64,000 nucleotides of DNA from Bacteroidales bacterium UBA1181 (GCA_002310215.1 DBYR01000014.1:34728-98727); one strand, 5' to 3'; shown: positions 43,659-53,535, numbered from the stretch's first letter. Translations and numbers: made by a program. The notes: generated from the letters alone by a model not told the origin.

Positions 43659-43996
43659 CTTTTTTCTCCCTTTTATTTATTAATGGTGCGAAAGTAACTT
43701 TTTTTTTCGGATGTTGGTTTTTGGAAAGCATCATTTCCTGCGCGGCGTTTTGAACAATCGATATTAGTCAATAAATGAGCCGAGAGCGTCAATTTTACGA
43801 AATCATGAATGTTTAATTATGTTGCTCAACATATTTATCGAAAAGGGCAGAAAAATGAGTAAAAAAAGAATGTTCAAATAGTTTTTAGGAGAAAAAAAAA
43901 CTTATATTTGCATACGACTTGCGGGAGTTTGGTTCTGTAGGGATTGAAAATTGTACAAAAAATTATAATAATACCATAAAACAAAAAAGCTAAAAC
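43659..43996 (+). promoter_or_regulatory. Promoter region of the ATP synthase operon
   Basis: In this 338-bp AT-rich divergent region a consensus -7 box TATATTTG lies at 43903-43910, about 87 bp before the atpD ATG. No good -33 TTTG was found at the right distance. A minus-strand TACTTTCG near 43694 may serve thiD. Nothing else was recognised. Confidence 0.5.
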
Positions 43997-45502
43997 ATGG
44001 CAAAAGTAATTGGTGAAATTGTGCAGGTCATCGGACCTGTCGTGGACGTAAGTTTCCCAGATTCTGAGGCGTCCCTTCCTCAGATTCATGATGCGTTGGA
44101 AGTTGAGCGTCCTGGCCAGAGTAACCTGGTCATCGAGTGCCAGCAGCACATTGGAGAAAATTCAATCAGAACCATCGCGATGGACTCAACCGACGGTTTA
44201 CGCCGCGGAATGAAAGTGGTTTCAATGGGACAGGCGATCGCCGTTCCGAGGGGAGAACAAATCAAAGGACGTATGTTGAATGTCGTAGGCGAGCCAATTG
44301 ACGGCATGCCATCGTTCGACCGTGCCGATGTTTCTCCTATTCACAGACAAGCTCCTAAGTTTGAAGAGTTGGCGACCTCCAAGGAGATTCTCTTCACGGG
44401 TATCAAGGTCATCGACTTGCTGGTCCCTTATCTAAAGGGAGGTAAAATTGGTTTGTTCGGTGGTGCCGGTGTGGGTAAGACCGTGCTTATCATGGAGTTG
44501 ATCAACAATATTGCGAAAGGATACAATGGTTATTCAGTGTTCGCCGGAGTGGGAGAGCGTACTCGTGAGGGTAATGACTTGCTCCGTGAGATGATCGAAT
44601 CTAACATTGTCCGTTATGGAGACGCCTTCAAGGAGTCTATGGAGAAGGGTGACTGGGATTTGAGCAAGATCGACTACAACGAGTTGGCCAAATCTCAAGC
44701 GACCTTGGTGTATGGTCAGATGAATGAGCCGCCGGGAGCACGTTCTTCCGTTGCGTTGTCTGGTTTGACCGTTGCGGAGACCTTCCGTGATTCCGGACAA
44801 GGAGGTAAGGATATTCTTTTCTTCGTGGATAATATCTTCCGTTTCACGCAAGCAGGTTCCGAGGTGTCCGCCTTGTTGGGCCGTATGCCATCAGCCGTAG
44901 GTTATCAGCCTACACTTGCGACCGAGATGGGTCAGATGCAGGAGCGTATCACGTCCACCAAGCATGGTTCCATCACCGCTGTCGAGGCGGTCTATGTGCC
45001 AGCCGACGACTTGACCGACCCTGCGCCAGCGACGACATTCTCCCACTTGGATGCAACCACGGTGTTGAGCCGTAAGATTGCGGAGTTGGGTATCTATCCG
45101 GCTGTGGATCCATTGGATTCCACTTCCCGTATCTTGGATCCTAACGTGATTGGAAAGGCACACTATGAGTGCGCTCAGAATGTGAAGCAGATTCTCCAGA
45201 AATACAAGGAGTTGCAGGATATCATCGCCATCCTCGGTATGGAGGAGTTGTCGGAGGCGGATAAGTTGGTTGTCGCCAGAGCGCGTCGTATCCAGCGTTT
45301 CTTGTCTCAACCATTCCATGTGGCATCACAGTTCACGGGTCTCCCTGGTGTGATGGTGCCAATTGAAGAGACAATCAGAGGCTTTAATATGATTATCAAT
45401 GGAGAGGTGGATGACCTTCCGGAGCAGGCGTTCTTGAATGTCGGAAACATCGACGATGCGATAGAGAAGGGTAAGAAACTCATGTCGCAGGCGGCTAATT
45501 AA
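43997..45502 (+). CDS. atpD: F-type ATP synthase beta subunit
   Basis: 501 residues. The catalytic subunit of F1: Walker A GGAGVGKT (about 155-162), ALSGLTVAETFRD and the arginine-rich GRMPSAVGYQPTLATEMG are conserved. As in Bacteroidetes generally, the operon begins with the beta and epsilon genes instead of the a subunit. The epsilon gene follows after 8 bp. Confidence 0.98.
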   Translation: MAKVIGEIVQVIGPVVDVSFPDSEASLPQIHDALEVERPGQSNLVIECQQHIGENSIRTIAMDSTDGLRRGMKVVSMGQAIAVPRGEQIKGRMLNVVGEPIDGMPSFDRADVSPIHRQAPKFEELATSKEILFTGIKVIDLLVPYLKGGKIGLFGGAGVGKTVLIMELINNIAKGYNGYSVFAGVGERTREGNDLLREMIESNIVRYGDAFKESMEKGDWDLSKIDYNELAKSQATLVYGQMNEPPGARSSVALSGLTVAETFRDSGQGGKDILFFVDNIFRFTQAGSEVSALLGRMPSAVGYQPTLATEMGQMQERITSTKHGSITAVEAVYVPADDLTDPAPATTFSHLDATTVLSRKIAELGIYPAVDPLDSTSRILDPNVIGKAHYECAQNVKQILQKYKELQDIIAILGMEELSEADKLVVARARRIQRFLSQPFHVASQFTGLPGVMVPIEETIRGFNMIINGEVDDLPEQAFLNVGNIDDAIEKGKKLMSQAAN

Positions 45503-45510
45503 TCAGTGTC

Positions 45511-45756
45511 ATGAAATTAGAAATCATATCACCGGACAAATTGGTCTTCTCTGGAGAAGTGGAATCCGTGAGCCTTCCGGGAGCTGCCGGAAGATTCACC
45601 GTTCTGCCTCGACATGCGGCCTTAATCTCCTCTTTGAAGGCTGGAGACATCACCTATGTGGCTGAGGGTACCCAGACTTCCTTGAAGGTGGACGGAGGGT
45701 TCGCCGAAGTGAAGAATGACGAGATATCCGTATGTGTGGAGAATGTAATCGGGTAG
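45511..45756 (+). CDS. atpC: F-type ATP synthase epsilon subunit
   Basis: 81 residues covering only the N-terminal beta-sandwich (LEIISPDKLVFSGEVESVSL, PGAAGRFTVLPRHAALIS). The C-terminal helical hairpin that brakes the enzyme in many bacteria is absent, as is usual for Bacteroidetes and some other phyla. Therefore inhibition of ATP hydrolysis by epsilon extension is not expected here. It links F1 to the c-ring. Confidence 0.94.
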   Translation: MKLEIISPDKLVFSGEVESVSLPGAAGRFTVLPRHAALISSLKAGDITYVAEGTQTSLKVDGGFAEVKNDEISVCVENVIG

Positions 45757-45762
45757 GGTGGA

Positions 45763-46140
45763 ATGAGACGGTCTGTTGTGGTGGCGGAAGTGGCTATGGT
45801 GGTGCTTTTATCCCTGTTGTCTTTTATCGCCAATCTTGTGATAGATGCGCGTTTCCCCGAATGCTCCGACGTTAAGCCGGCAATCGCCCTTTCCTCCGCT
45901 TTCTTCTGCCTCATCGGGGTGGTCACATTCCTGGCGTTGGAGAGTTTGCGGAAGGATGCGGTGAAGTATACGAGGGCCTACATGGTCCTGCAGGGACTGA
46001 AGTTTATCCTTTCCTTGTTGGTGGTGATTGTCTACGGTTTTTTCAACCGAGAGCAACTCCTTCCGTTCCTGGTTATATTCGGAGTCTTTTTTATGATATA
46101 CTTAGTATTTGAGGCGATAGCCCTCACGAAACTTAAATAA
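45763..46140 (+). CDS. Small membrane protein between atpC and atpB (AtpI-like position)
   Basis: 125 residues with four hydrophobic segments (about 8-27, 40-60, 70-95 and 100-120). It has no residue pattern I can tie to a family, but in Bacteroidetes a similar hydrophobic gene sits at this place in the operon and may play the part of AtpI, assisting c-ring assembly. It lies six bases after atpC and fourteen before atpB. Confidence 0.7.
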   Translation: MRRSVVVAEVAMVVLLSLLSFIANLVIDARFPECSDVKPAIALSSAFFCLIGVVTFLALESLRKDAVKYTRAYMVLQGLKFILSLLVVIVYGFFNREQLLPFLVIFGVFFMIYLVFEAIALTKLK

Positions 46141-46153
46141 AGGATTTTTCAAA

Positions 46154-47242
46154 ATGAGTCAGTCCATAAATAAAACGATGGGTCAAACGGGAAAGGTGCT
46201 CTTCATCGCGTTGCTATGCATCTTGGGTGTCGTGGGCATCGTGGCTTTCGCTTCCTCGGAGACGAAAAAGGATTTAGACCTGAAGGAGATGGTCTTCGGA
46301 CATATCGGCGATGCTTACAACTGGCATATCACGACAGTTGGCGAAACCCATATCTCGATTCCTCTCCCTTGTATCGTCTATGGGGAAAACGGTTTGAACG
46401 TCTTTTGTGCTTCCCGGTTGGGCCATGAGGGCCACTACAAGGAGTACAATGGATATAAGATCGCGGAGGAAGGCGACAATGCCGGAAAGATCATCGAGGT
46501 GTCGACGGGACAACGTCCGGTGGACTTGTCCATCACGAAGAACGTGGTCTCTTTGTTGATCAGTTGCGCGCTTCTGCTGATTATCTTCCTCTCCATCGCG
46601 AAGAAGTATAACAAGTGCAAGGAAACGGGTTATTGCAAACCTACGGGGTTGCAGGCGATATTGGAGCCGCTCATCGTCTCTTTGCATGACGATATCATCA
46701 AACCGAGTGTTGGAAAGAATTACAAGAAGTTCTCCGCCTATTTGTTGACGGTCTTCTTCTTCATCTTCCTCAACAATGTTTTGGGTATCATTCCGATCTT
46801 CCCGGGTGGAGCGAACCTGACGGGTAACATCGCGGTTACCTTGGTGCTCGCTGTGTTGACCTTCTTGTTGACGAATATCTTCGGAACGAAGGCCTACTGG
46901 AAGGATATCTTTTGGCCACATGTGCCGATAGGCTTGAAGTTGCCTATCCCTATCATGCAGTTCATCGAGATCTTGGGTATCTTCACGAAGCCTATCGCCC
47001 TCTGTATACGTCTCTTCGCGAACATGTTCGCGGGTCACGTGATGGTGTTGGTGTTGATCGGTCTGATCTTCGTCTTCTCGCAGATGAGCGTCGTGGCAGG
47101 TTTGGGTGTTTCCGTGATTTCCGTATTGCTTGTGGTGTTCATGTCCTTGCTGGAATGTTTGGTATGTTTCATCCAGGCGTATGTGTTCATGACTCTTTCC
47201 GCCTTGTTCATCGGAATGGCGCAGGTGGAGGAAGAGGAATAA
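46154..47242 (+). CDS. atpB: F-type ATP synthase subunit a
   Basis: 362 residues, longer than the E. coli protein because of an N-terminal extension. A first hydrophobic segment (about 15-32, perhaps a signal peptide) precedes a soluble stretch to about residue 125. The membrane part follows, with the essential arginine in LCIRLFANMFAGHV that releases protons from the c-ring. The extra exported domain is common in Bacteroidetes a subunits. The protein ends in the acidic tail VEEEE. Confidence 0.96.
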   Translation: MSQSINKTMGQTGKVLFIALLCILGVVGIVAFASSETKKDLDLKEMVFGHIGDAYNWHITTVGETHISIPLPCIVYGENGLNVFCASRLGHEGHYKEYNGYKIAEEGDNAGKIIEVSTGQRPVDLSITKNVVSLLISCALLLIIFLSIAKKYNKCKETGYCKPTGLQAILEPLIVSLHDDIIKPSVGKNYKKFSAYLLTVFFFIFLNNVLGIIPIFPGGANLTGNIAVTLVLAVLTFLLTNIFGTKAYWKDIFWPHVPIGLKLPIPIMQFIEILGIFTKPIALCIRLFANMFAGHVMVLVLIGLIFVFSQMSVVAGLGVSVISVLLVVFMSLLECLVCFIQAYVFMTLSALFIGMAQVEEEE

Positions 47243-47307
47243 TAAAATGATAACGATTTTTTTGAATAAATAATAATTATTAAATAACAATTAAATTTTT
47301 AAAGACT

Positions 47308-47571
47308 ATGTTGAGTATTTTATTACAAGCAGCAGCAGAGGCAGCAGCAGGTGCGGCAACTGCAAAATTGGGAGCAGCAATCGGAGCAGGTATCGCGGCA
47401 ATCGGAGCAGGTATCGGTATTGGTAAAATTGGTGGATCTGCAATGGAGGCTATCGGTCGTCAACCAGAGGCTTCTGGTGATATCCGAAGCAACATGATTG
47501 TGGCAGCGGCTTTGGTCGAGGGTGTGGCATTCTTGGCTATCATCGTTGCAATCTTGGCTTTGCTCATGTAA
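47308..47571 (+). CDS. atpE: F-type ATP synthase subunit c
   Basis: 87 residues, a two-helix hairpin. The polar loop RQPEA and the ion-carrying glutamate in AALVEGVAFL are clear. The residues that would bind Na+ are missing: the Gln of helix 1 is Ile, and the Ser/Thr next to the Glu is Gly. Proton coupling is therefore expected. The N-terminus is Ala/Gln-rich (LLQAAAEAAAGAATAK). Confidence 0.96.
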   Translation: MLSILLQAAAEAAAGAATAKLGAAIGAGIAAIGAGIGIGKIGGSAMEAIGRQPEASGDIRSNMIVAAALVEGVAFLAIIVAILALLM

Positions 47572-47593
47572 TTAACCATAAAACTATTAAGTT

Positions 47594-48094
47594 ATGTCAT
47601 TATTGACACCAGATCCGGGTCTGTTATTCTGGATGCTCCTTTGCTTCCTTGTCGTCGCGTTCATCTTAGGAAAGTGGGGTTGGCCCGCTATCGTTGGGAT
47701 GATCGAGGAGAGGGGAAACTACATCGAGGAGTCGCTCAAGAAGGCGGACGAGGCGAACGCCGCTTTGGCTAACATCAAGGAGGAGGCCGCTAAGCTTCTT
47801 TCTGATGCCAAGAACGAGCGCCTTGAGATGTTGAAGGAGGCTTCCAGACTGAAAGACCAAATGATTTCGGACGCCAAGACGCAGGCGGTTGCGGAGGCGA
47901 ACAAAATCATGGATAGCGCAAAAGAAAGCATCCAATTGGAAAAGGATAATGCCATTAAAGATATACGCTCTCAGGTGGCCGAGCTTTCCGTGAATATCGC
48001 TGAAAAGATTATTCGCGGCGAGTTGAAGGACGCCAAGGCGCAGACTGACATGATCAACAAATATTTGGATGAGGTAAATATTGCTAAATCGTAA
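47594..48094 (+). CDS. atpF: F-type ATP synthase subunit b
   Basis: 166 residues: one N-terminal membrane helix (about 9-27) followed by a long charged helix rich in Ala, Lys and Glu (EERGNYIEESLKKADEANAA). It forms the peripheral stalk with delta. It lies 22 bp after atpE and 5 bp before atpH. Confidence 0.96.
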   Translation: MSLLTPDPGLLFWMLLCFLVVAFILGKWGWPAIVGMIEERGNYIEESLKKADEANAALANIKEEAAKLLSDAKNERLEMLKEASRLKDQMISDAKTQAVAEANKIMDSAKESIQLEKDNAIKDIRSQVAELSVNIAEKIIRGELKDAKAQTDMINKYLDEVNIAKS

Positions 48095-48099
48095 GTTCG

Positions 48100-48654
48100 A
48101 TGAATACAGGTAAAATTTCAGCAAGATACGCAAAGGCTCTTTACAAGTTTGCGGAAGAGAGTAAACATGAAACGGATGTTTACGAGGCGATGAAACTTGT
48201 CTCTTCGTGTTTCTCCACTATCCCGCAGCTGCGCGAGGCGATGGTCAACCCGACCATCTCCGAACAGAAGAAGGTGAACTTACTTATCACCGCTGCAGGT
48301 ACCGACGTGTGTCCGGAATTCAAACGATTCGTGGACATGGTCATCGAGAACAAACGAGAGGAGTATTTTCAAAGCATCAGTTTGGTTTATCAGGATCTTT
48401 ACCGCAAGGAGAAGAACATCGTGATTAGCGAACTGGTGACGGCGAGCCCTGTCAGCGACGCTGAAATCGCACGTATGCGCAAGGCTGTGGAGGCGGTCTC
48501 CACGGGTTCCGTCGAATTTGAAACTTCTGTGAATCCGGATCTGATTGGCGGTTTCATTCTGAACGTTGAGACATACCAATTGGATGCCAGCATCAAGGGC
48601 CAGTTGAGGAGCATTAGGGATTCCTTGCTCAATGACAACGCTAAAGATGCTTGA
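48100..48654 (+). CDS. atpH: F-type ATP synthase delta subunit
   Basis: 184 residues. Starts ISARYAKALYKFAEE and ends with PDLIGGFILNV...DASIKGQLRSI, both typical of OSCP/delta. It joins the stalk to the top of F1. Length is normal. Confidence 0.95.
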   Translation: MNTGKISARYAKALYKFAEESKHETDVYEAMKLVSSCFSTIPQLREAMVNPTISEQKKVNLLITAAGTDVCPEFKRFVDMVIENKREEYFQSISLVYQDLYRKEKNIVISELVTASPVSDAEIARMRKAVEAVSTGSVEFETSVNPDLIGGFILNVETYQLDASIKGQLRSIRDSLLNDNAKDA

Positions 48655-48691
48655 GGTTTTTTCGGTTTTTAATTATTAAAGAAATTATTTT

Positions 48692-50302
48692 ATGGCTATA
48701 AAAGCAAGTGAAGTATCTGACGTGCTGAAAATGCAACTTCAAGAGGTTGACACGAAGGTCAAGTTCGAAGAGGTTGGTACCGTCTTGCAAGTAAGCGATG
48801 GTGTGGTTCGTATCTACGGATTGCAGAACGCTGAGGCAGGCGAGCTCCTGGAGTTCGAAAACGGTATGAATGCGGTGGTCATGAACTTGGAGGAAGACAA
48901 TGTGGGTGCCGTGCTTCTGGGACCTACTGATCAGGTCAGCGAGGGCGACACGGTTAAGAGAACCCGTCGTATCGCCTCCATCATGACGGGCGAAGGCATG
49001 GTCGGTCGAGTTGTGAACTCAATTGGTAACCCTATCGACGGACTTGGTCCGATCAAGGGTGATTTGTTGGAGATGCCGTTGGAACGTAAGGCTCCGGGCG
49101 TTATCTATCGTGAGCCTGTGAAGCAACCTTTGCAGACTGGTTTGAAGGCGATCGACGCGATGATTCCTATCGGTCGTGGTCAGCGTGAGTTGATCATCGG
49201 TGACCGTCAGACGGGTAAGACTGCTATCGCTATCGATACGATCATCAACCAAAAGGAGGCTTACCTCTCCGGTAACCCTGTATATTGTATCTATGTCGCT
49301 GTGGGCCAAAAGGGGTCTACGGTCGCTAATATCGTGAATACCTTGAAGGAGTACGGTGCGATGGATTATACGATCATCGTCTCCGCTACGGCTTCAGACC
49401 CTGCCGCCATGCAGTACTACGCTCCATTCGCGGGCGCTGCTATCGGTGAGTATTTCCGTGACCAAGGTAAACACGCATTGGTGGTTTACGATGACTTGTC
49501 TAAGCAGGCTGTCGCTTACCGTGAGGTGTCCTTGATCTTGAAACGTCCTTCCGGTCGTGAGGCTTACCCAGGTGATGTCTTCTATCTGCACTCCCGTCTT
49601 TTGGAGCGTGCCGCTAAGATCATCAGCAATGATAACGTGGCTGCACAGATGAATGACCTCCCTGCTTCCCTCAAGGGCAAGGTGAAAGGTGGTGGTTCCT
49701 TGACCGCTCTCCCTATCATCGAGACGCAGGCTGGTGACGTTTCCGCTTATATCCCTACGAATGTGATCTCCATCACGGATGGTCAGATCTTCTTGGAGAC
49801 GAACATGTTCAACGCAGGTATCCGTCCTGCCATCAACGTGGGTATCTCCGTGTCTCGTGTGGGTGGTAGTGCCCAGGTGAAGGCCATGAAGTCCATCGCC
49901 GGTACGTTGAAGACCGACCAGGCTCAGTATCGTGAGTTGGAGTCCTTTACGAAGTTCGGTGGTGATATGGATGCCGTCACGAAGATGACGATCGACAAGG
50001 GTGTGCGTAACACTGAATTGCTGAAGCAACCTCAGTATACTCCGTTCCCTGTCGAGCACCAGATTGCCGTTATCTATTGCGGTACGCAGGGTATCTTGAA
50101 CGTGTTGCCGGTAGAGTCCGTGCATGAGTTCGAGCGTCTCTTCATCGAGCGTCTGGAACATCTCCACAGAGCGGATGTCTTGGATCTCTTGAAACAAGGT
50201 AAGATTGATGATAACATCAAGGCTATCCTCAAAGAGGAGTCTCAGGTGGTTATAAAACAAATTTTAGGCACAACACCAGATGGCATCGTTAAAAGAAGTT
50301 AA
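48692..50302 (+). CDS. atpA: F-type ATP synthase alpha subunit
   Basis: 536 residues. The nucleotide loop GDRQTGKTA (about 169-177) and the segment VSRVGGSAQVKAMK with its conserved arginine are present. It forms the F1 hexamer with beta. The last 23 bp overlap the start of atpG, so the two are probably translationally coupled. Confidence 0.98.
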   Translation: MAIKASEVSDVLKMQLQEVDTKVKFEEVGTVLQVSDGVVRIYGLQNAEAGELLEFENGMNAVVMNLEEDNVGAVLLGPTDQVSEGDTVKRTRRIASIMTGEGMVGRVVNSIGNPIDGLGPIKGDLLEMPLERKAPGVIYREPVKQPLQTGLKAIDAMIPIGRGQRELIIGDRQTGKTAIAIDTIINQKEAYLSGNPVYCIYVAVGQKGSTVANIVNTLKEYGAMDYTIIVSATASDPAAMQYYAPFAGAAIGEYFRDQGKHALVVYDDLSKQAVAYREVSLILKRPSGREAYPGDVFYLHSRLLERAAKIISNDNVAAQMNDLPASLKGKVKGGGSLTALPIIETQAGDVSAYIPTNVISITDGQIFLETNMFNAGIRPAINVGISVSRVGGSAQVKAMKSIAGTLKTDQAQYRELESFTKFGGDMDAVTKMTIDKGVRNTELLKQPQYTPFPVEHQIAVIYCGTQGILNVLPVESVHEFERLFIERLEHLHRADVLDLLKQGKIDDNIKAILKEESQVVIKQILGTTPDGIVKRS

Positions 50303-51158
50303 AGCACGTATCGGTTCGGTAAACTCCACGAAGAAGATTACCGGAGCGATGAAGATGGTCTCTTCAGCGAAGTTGAAGAAGGCTCAGATGGCTATTGAGA
50401 ACATCTCGCCTTATCAAAGTCGCCTGAATGGAATCTTGAACAATTTCTTGGCTACGGAGAGTGACTTCCAGTCTGATTTCTCCGCCGTCAGGGAGGTCAA
50501 GAGTGTGGCTATTGTAGTGTTTTCTTCTAATTCGAGTCTCTGTGGTGCGTATAACTCAAATGTAATCAAAGAACTGAATAACGTCATCAAGGCTGAGCGC
50601 GCGAATGCTGTGAATGACTTCACGGTATATCCTGTCGGCAAGAAGGTCAGGGATGCGGTGAATAAGCTTTCCGGCATCAATGTGGTCCCTGTCGGCGTGG
50701 AGTTGGCTGACCATCCTTCTTTCGAGGGTATCAGTGCCGTGACGAACGAGGTGATGGCTAAGTTCTTGGATAAGACCTTCGATAAGGTTATCGTAATCTA
50801 TCATCATTTGAAGAATACCGCGGTTCAGAAGCTGACGACTGAAACGTTCTTGCCTATCAAGCTGGAGGCCAACGGAGATGATTCATCCAATCTGGGCGGC
50901 GATTACATCGTCGAGCCGAACAAGGCTGAAATCCTCGAATCTTTGCTTCCTAAGGCGCTGAGAACGAAAATGTATGCTTGCTTGTTAGACTCTAACGCTT
51001 CTGAGCATGGCGCACGTGTTGTGGCTATGCAGGTCGCTACGGATAACGCTAACGAGCTGATCAACGAACTGACTGTCTTGTACAATAAGACGCGTCAGCA
51101 GGCGATCACAAGCGAATTGCTCGATATCGTGGGCGGTGCGGCGGCATTGCAGAATTAG
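50280..51158 (+). CDS. atpG: F-type ATP synthase gamma subunit
   Basis: 292 residues. The rotor shaft: the N-terminal SLKEVKARIGSVNSTKKITG and the C-terminal ELLDIVGGAAAL are the conserved ends. Its ATG is inside the end of atpA. This is the last gene of the operon; a strong terminator follows. Confidence 0.97.
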   Translation: MASLKEVKARIGSVNSTKKITGAMKMVSSAKLKKAQMAIENISPYQSRLNGILNNFLATESDFQSDFSAVREVKSVAIVVFSSNSSLCGAYNSNVIKELNNVIKAERANAVNDFTVYPVGKKVRDAVNKLSGINVVPVGVELADHPSFEGISAVTNEVMAKFLDKTFDKVIVIYHHLKNTAVQKLTTETFLPIKLEANGDDSSNLGGDYIVEPNKAEILESLLPKALRTKMYACLLDSNASEHGARVVAMQVATDNANELINELTVLYNKTRQQAITSELLDIVGGAAALQN

Positions 51159-51180
51159 AGGAATTCTTACAACTAAAAAG

Positions 51181-51220
51181 AGGGAAGAAGAGCGTTGCGC
51201 TTTTCTTCCCTTTCTTGTTT
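51181..51220 (+). terminator. Terminator of the ATP synthase operon
   Basis: A long stem starting GGGAAGAAGAGCG, three-base loop TTG, complementary arm ending TTCTTCCC, then a T-rich tail. The following 51221-51415 shows no gene. Confidence 0.85.
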
Positions 51221-51415
51221 GTCATCCGACGTAAATGTTCCTTCGTGCGTTGGACCATGATCATACATTGCATAGGCAAAAAAAGAAGCCTGGCGATATG
51301 ATGATAGGGATGGATTCTTTTCCATACGTGTAAGCATGGCGAAGGGCTTTTGTGGAATTACCATAGAGCTACCATCGTTTGTCGCTTGAGAAAATAGGGA
51401 ATCATATCCCTATAA

Positions 51416-51456
51416 AAAGAAGCCCTGCGAAGGTTAATTCCCCGCAAGGCTTCTTC
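51416..51456 (-). terminator. Terminator of htrA
   Basis: On the minus strand AAGAAGCCTTGCG pairs with CGCAGGGCTTCTT (one mismatch), followed by a T run. A further imperfect palindrome (ATAGGGAATC...) lies at 51394-51413. Confidence 0.75.
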
Positions 51457-51501
51457 CCGTTGTTTATTAATTATTGGTATATGTGTTTGTTTGTCAATAT
51501 T

Positions 51502-52959
51502 TTAGTTCATGTCCACCGCATAGTAGACCACCTTGCCGTTCGGAAGGATTCCTGAGATGAAGAGCGCCTTCTCCTCTTGTTGGGAGAGCTTGCTGACGAT
51601 CCTGTCCACGTCCGCCTGACTGTTTACATCCAAGTTGTTGATCTTCACGATGATATAGCCGTTCGGGATGCCCGCGCGGTTGAATTTACCGCCTCTCATC
51701 ACCTTGGAGACCTCCAGTCCGTTGTTGAGTCCGTATTGCTGCAGCTTCTGTTTGCTCAGAGGGGTGAGTGTAGCGCCCAATTCGTTGGCGGATACCTGTT
51801 TGATCATCTCGGTATCACCGTTTACGTTCTTGAGGGTCACTGTAGCCTTCTTGGACTTGTTATCCCTTAGGAAGATGACCTCCACCTTGTCGCCCGGTCT
51901 GAATCGGCTGATTTGGTCTTGCGTTTCCGAAACGCTCTTCACCTTGTTGCCATTGATGTGGGTGATGATATCCCCCTTCTTGATGCCCGCCTCTTCTGCC
52001 GCGCTGTTCTCGCTGACGGCGGCCACGTAGGCACCCTCCAGCACATCCAAGCCCTTCTCCTTGGCGAATTCAGCGTTGATGTCTTGGATCTGCACGCCGA
52101 GGAGCGCCCTCTGCACGGTGCCGAACTCCTTCAGGTCGGCCACCACCTTGCTCATGATGCTGGTAGGGATGGCGAAGGAGTAGCCCGAGTAGGAGCCAGT
52201 TTGGGAGGCGATGGCCGCGTTGATGCCGACCAGTTCGCCACGTGTGTTCACCAAGGCGCCGCCACTGTTGCCCGGGTTGACCGCCGCATCTGTCTGGATG
52301 AACGACTCGATCTTCATGTCGGACGTGAGGATGTTGATGTTACGCGCTTTGGCGCTGACGATACCGGCGGTGACGGTTGAGGTCAGGTTGAACGGGTTGC
52401 CGACAGCCAAGACCCATTCACCCACCTTCAGGTCGTCTGAGTTGCCCACGGTGAGGGTAGGGAGGTCCTTCGCGTCTATCTTCAGCAAGGCGAGGTCCGT
52501 GTTCGGGTCTGTGCCCACGATGGTAGCCTTGAACTCACGCTTGTCGTTGAGGACGACCGTCACGTTGTCCGAGCCGTCCACCACGTGGTTGTTGGTCACG
52601 ATGTAGCCATCCTGCGAGAGGATGACGCCCGAGCCCGAGCCCATCTGGTGTTGCCGAGGCTGTTGGCGTTGGTTGCCGCGCTCGCCGAAGAAGAACTCCA
52701 GGAACGGGTCGTAATTGTAGCTGGTCTGTTTGGTCTCGATGACGGTCATCACGTGGACCACAGCGTTGACGGAAATTTCGGCCGCTTCGGTGAAGTCCAC
52801 CATACCCCCCTTCCCGTTGAAGGAGGCGTGTTGTGCGGGAGTTTGTTTTTCCACGATGATGGTCTCTTGCGGACCGAACTGTTTGTAGCAGAAGCAGGAG
52901 ACCCCTGCGCTGAGTGCGGTCACCGCCAATACGGTGCCAATTGTTTTCAAGTGTTTCAT
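51502..52959 (-). CDS. htrA: Periplasmic serine protease HtrA/DegP
   Basis: 485 residues with an N-terminal signal or anchor (about 7-25). The catalytic triad is His125 (TNNHVVDG), Asp155 (NTDLALLK) and Ser232 (PGNSGGAL). Two PDZ domains follow at about 285-375 and 390-480. It degrades or refolds damaged envelope proteins. A Gln/Arg-rich loop (96-104) lies before the protease core. Monocistronic, with a terminator downstream. Confidence 0.95.
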   Translation of the reverse strand: MKHLKTIGTVLAVTALSAGVSCFCYKQFGPQETIIVEKQTPAQHASFNGKGGMVDFTEAAEISVNAVVHVMTVIETKQTSYNYDPFLEFFFGERGNQRQQPRQHQMGSGSGVILSQDGYIVTNNHVVDGSDNVTVVLNDKREFKATIVGTDPNTDLALLKIDAKDLPTLTVGNSDDLKVGEWVLAVGNPFNLTSTVTAGIVSAKARNINILTSDMKIESFIQTDAAVNPGNSGGALVNTRGELVGINAAIASQTGSYSGYSFAIPTSIMSKVVADLKEFGTVQRALLGVQIQDINAEFAKEKGLDVLEGAYVAAVSENSAAEEAGIKKGDIITHINGNKVKSVSETQDQISRFRPGDKVEVIFLRDNKSKKATVTLKNVNGDTEMIKQVSANELGATLTPLSKQKLQQYGLNNGLEVSKVMRGGKFNRAGIPNGYIIVKINNLDVNSQADVDRIVSKLSQQEEKALFISGILPNGKVVYYAVDMN

Positions 52960-53169
52960 ATCCTTTAGTTTTATTACGTTTTATATTCCATTGAGAGGGA
53001 GGAAAATCAAACCTCGCTCCGTTGAAATAACGTACAAATATTATGCAATTTTGTGCGAGTCGGTAGGGATTTAAACTGATTTAACATCAACCGTTTGTTT
53101 TTAACGTTTGATGATGAATTAATCTGTGCAAAATGTGAAAAATTGTCAGTGTCTTAAGGAAAAAATGAT

Positions 53170-53177
53170 TACTTTTG
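53170..53177 (+). promoter_or_regulatory. -7 box of the RNase P RNA promoter
   Basis: TACTTTTG, placing transcription start at about 53184, the 5' end expected for the RNA. The -33 match is weak. Confidence 0.6.
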
Positions 53178-53181
53178 CGGA

Positions 53182-53535
53182 GTAGAGTAGGAGGGTTTGT
53201 CGCTGGCGGCAACGTCAGAGGAAAGTCCGGGCAACAGAGGGCGCCGCGCTTCCTAACAGAAAGTCGTCCGTGAGGGTGAACTATCGCAGAAGAGAATGAC
53301 CGCCTGCCTTGTGCGGGTAAGGGTGAGAAGGTGGGGTAAGAGCCCACCAGTCCTGCCGGTGACGGCGGGAGCTGTGCGAGTCGCGGGTTGTAAGATCGAA
53401 TATACCGACGCATGTAGGGCTGCCCGTCCGATGTCGGGGGGTAGATTGCTTGAGGCTTATGGTGACGTAAGTCCTAGATTAATGACAAACGCCCGTTCGC
53501 GGGTACAGAACTCGGCTTATACGCCTACTCTCCTT
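53182..53535 (+). ncRNA. rnpB: RNase P RNA, bacterial type A
   Basis: About 354 nt. The universal segments are present: GAGGAAAGTCCGGGC near 53218, the ACAGAA motif in CTAACAGAAAG and again near 53507, and the 3' half GGCTTATACGCCTACTCT. The ends pair as stem P1 (AGAGTAGG 53184-53191 with CCTACTCT 53524-53531). It is the catalytic part of the enzyme that trims tRNA 5' leaders. Open frames crossing this region are not genes. Confidence 0.95.

Noticed and set aside
43659..43996. TPP riboswitch upstream of thiD
   Set aside because: No CTGAGA or ACCTGA-type conserved segments in the minus-strand leader.
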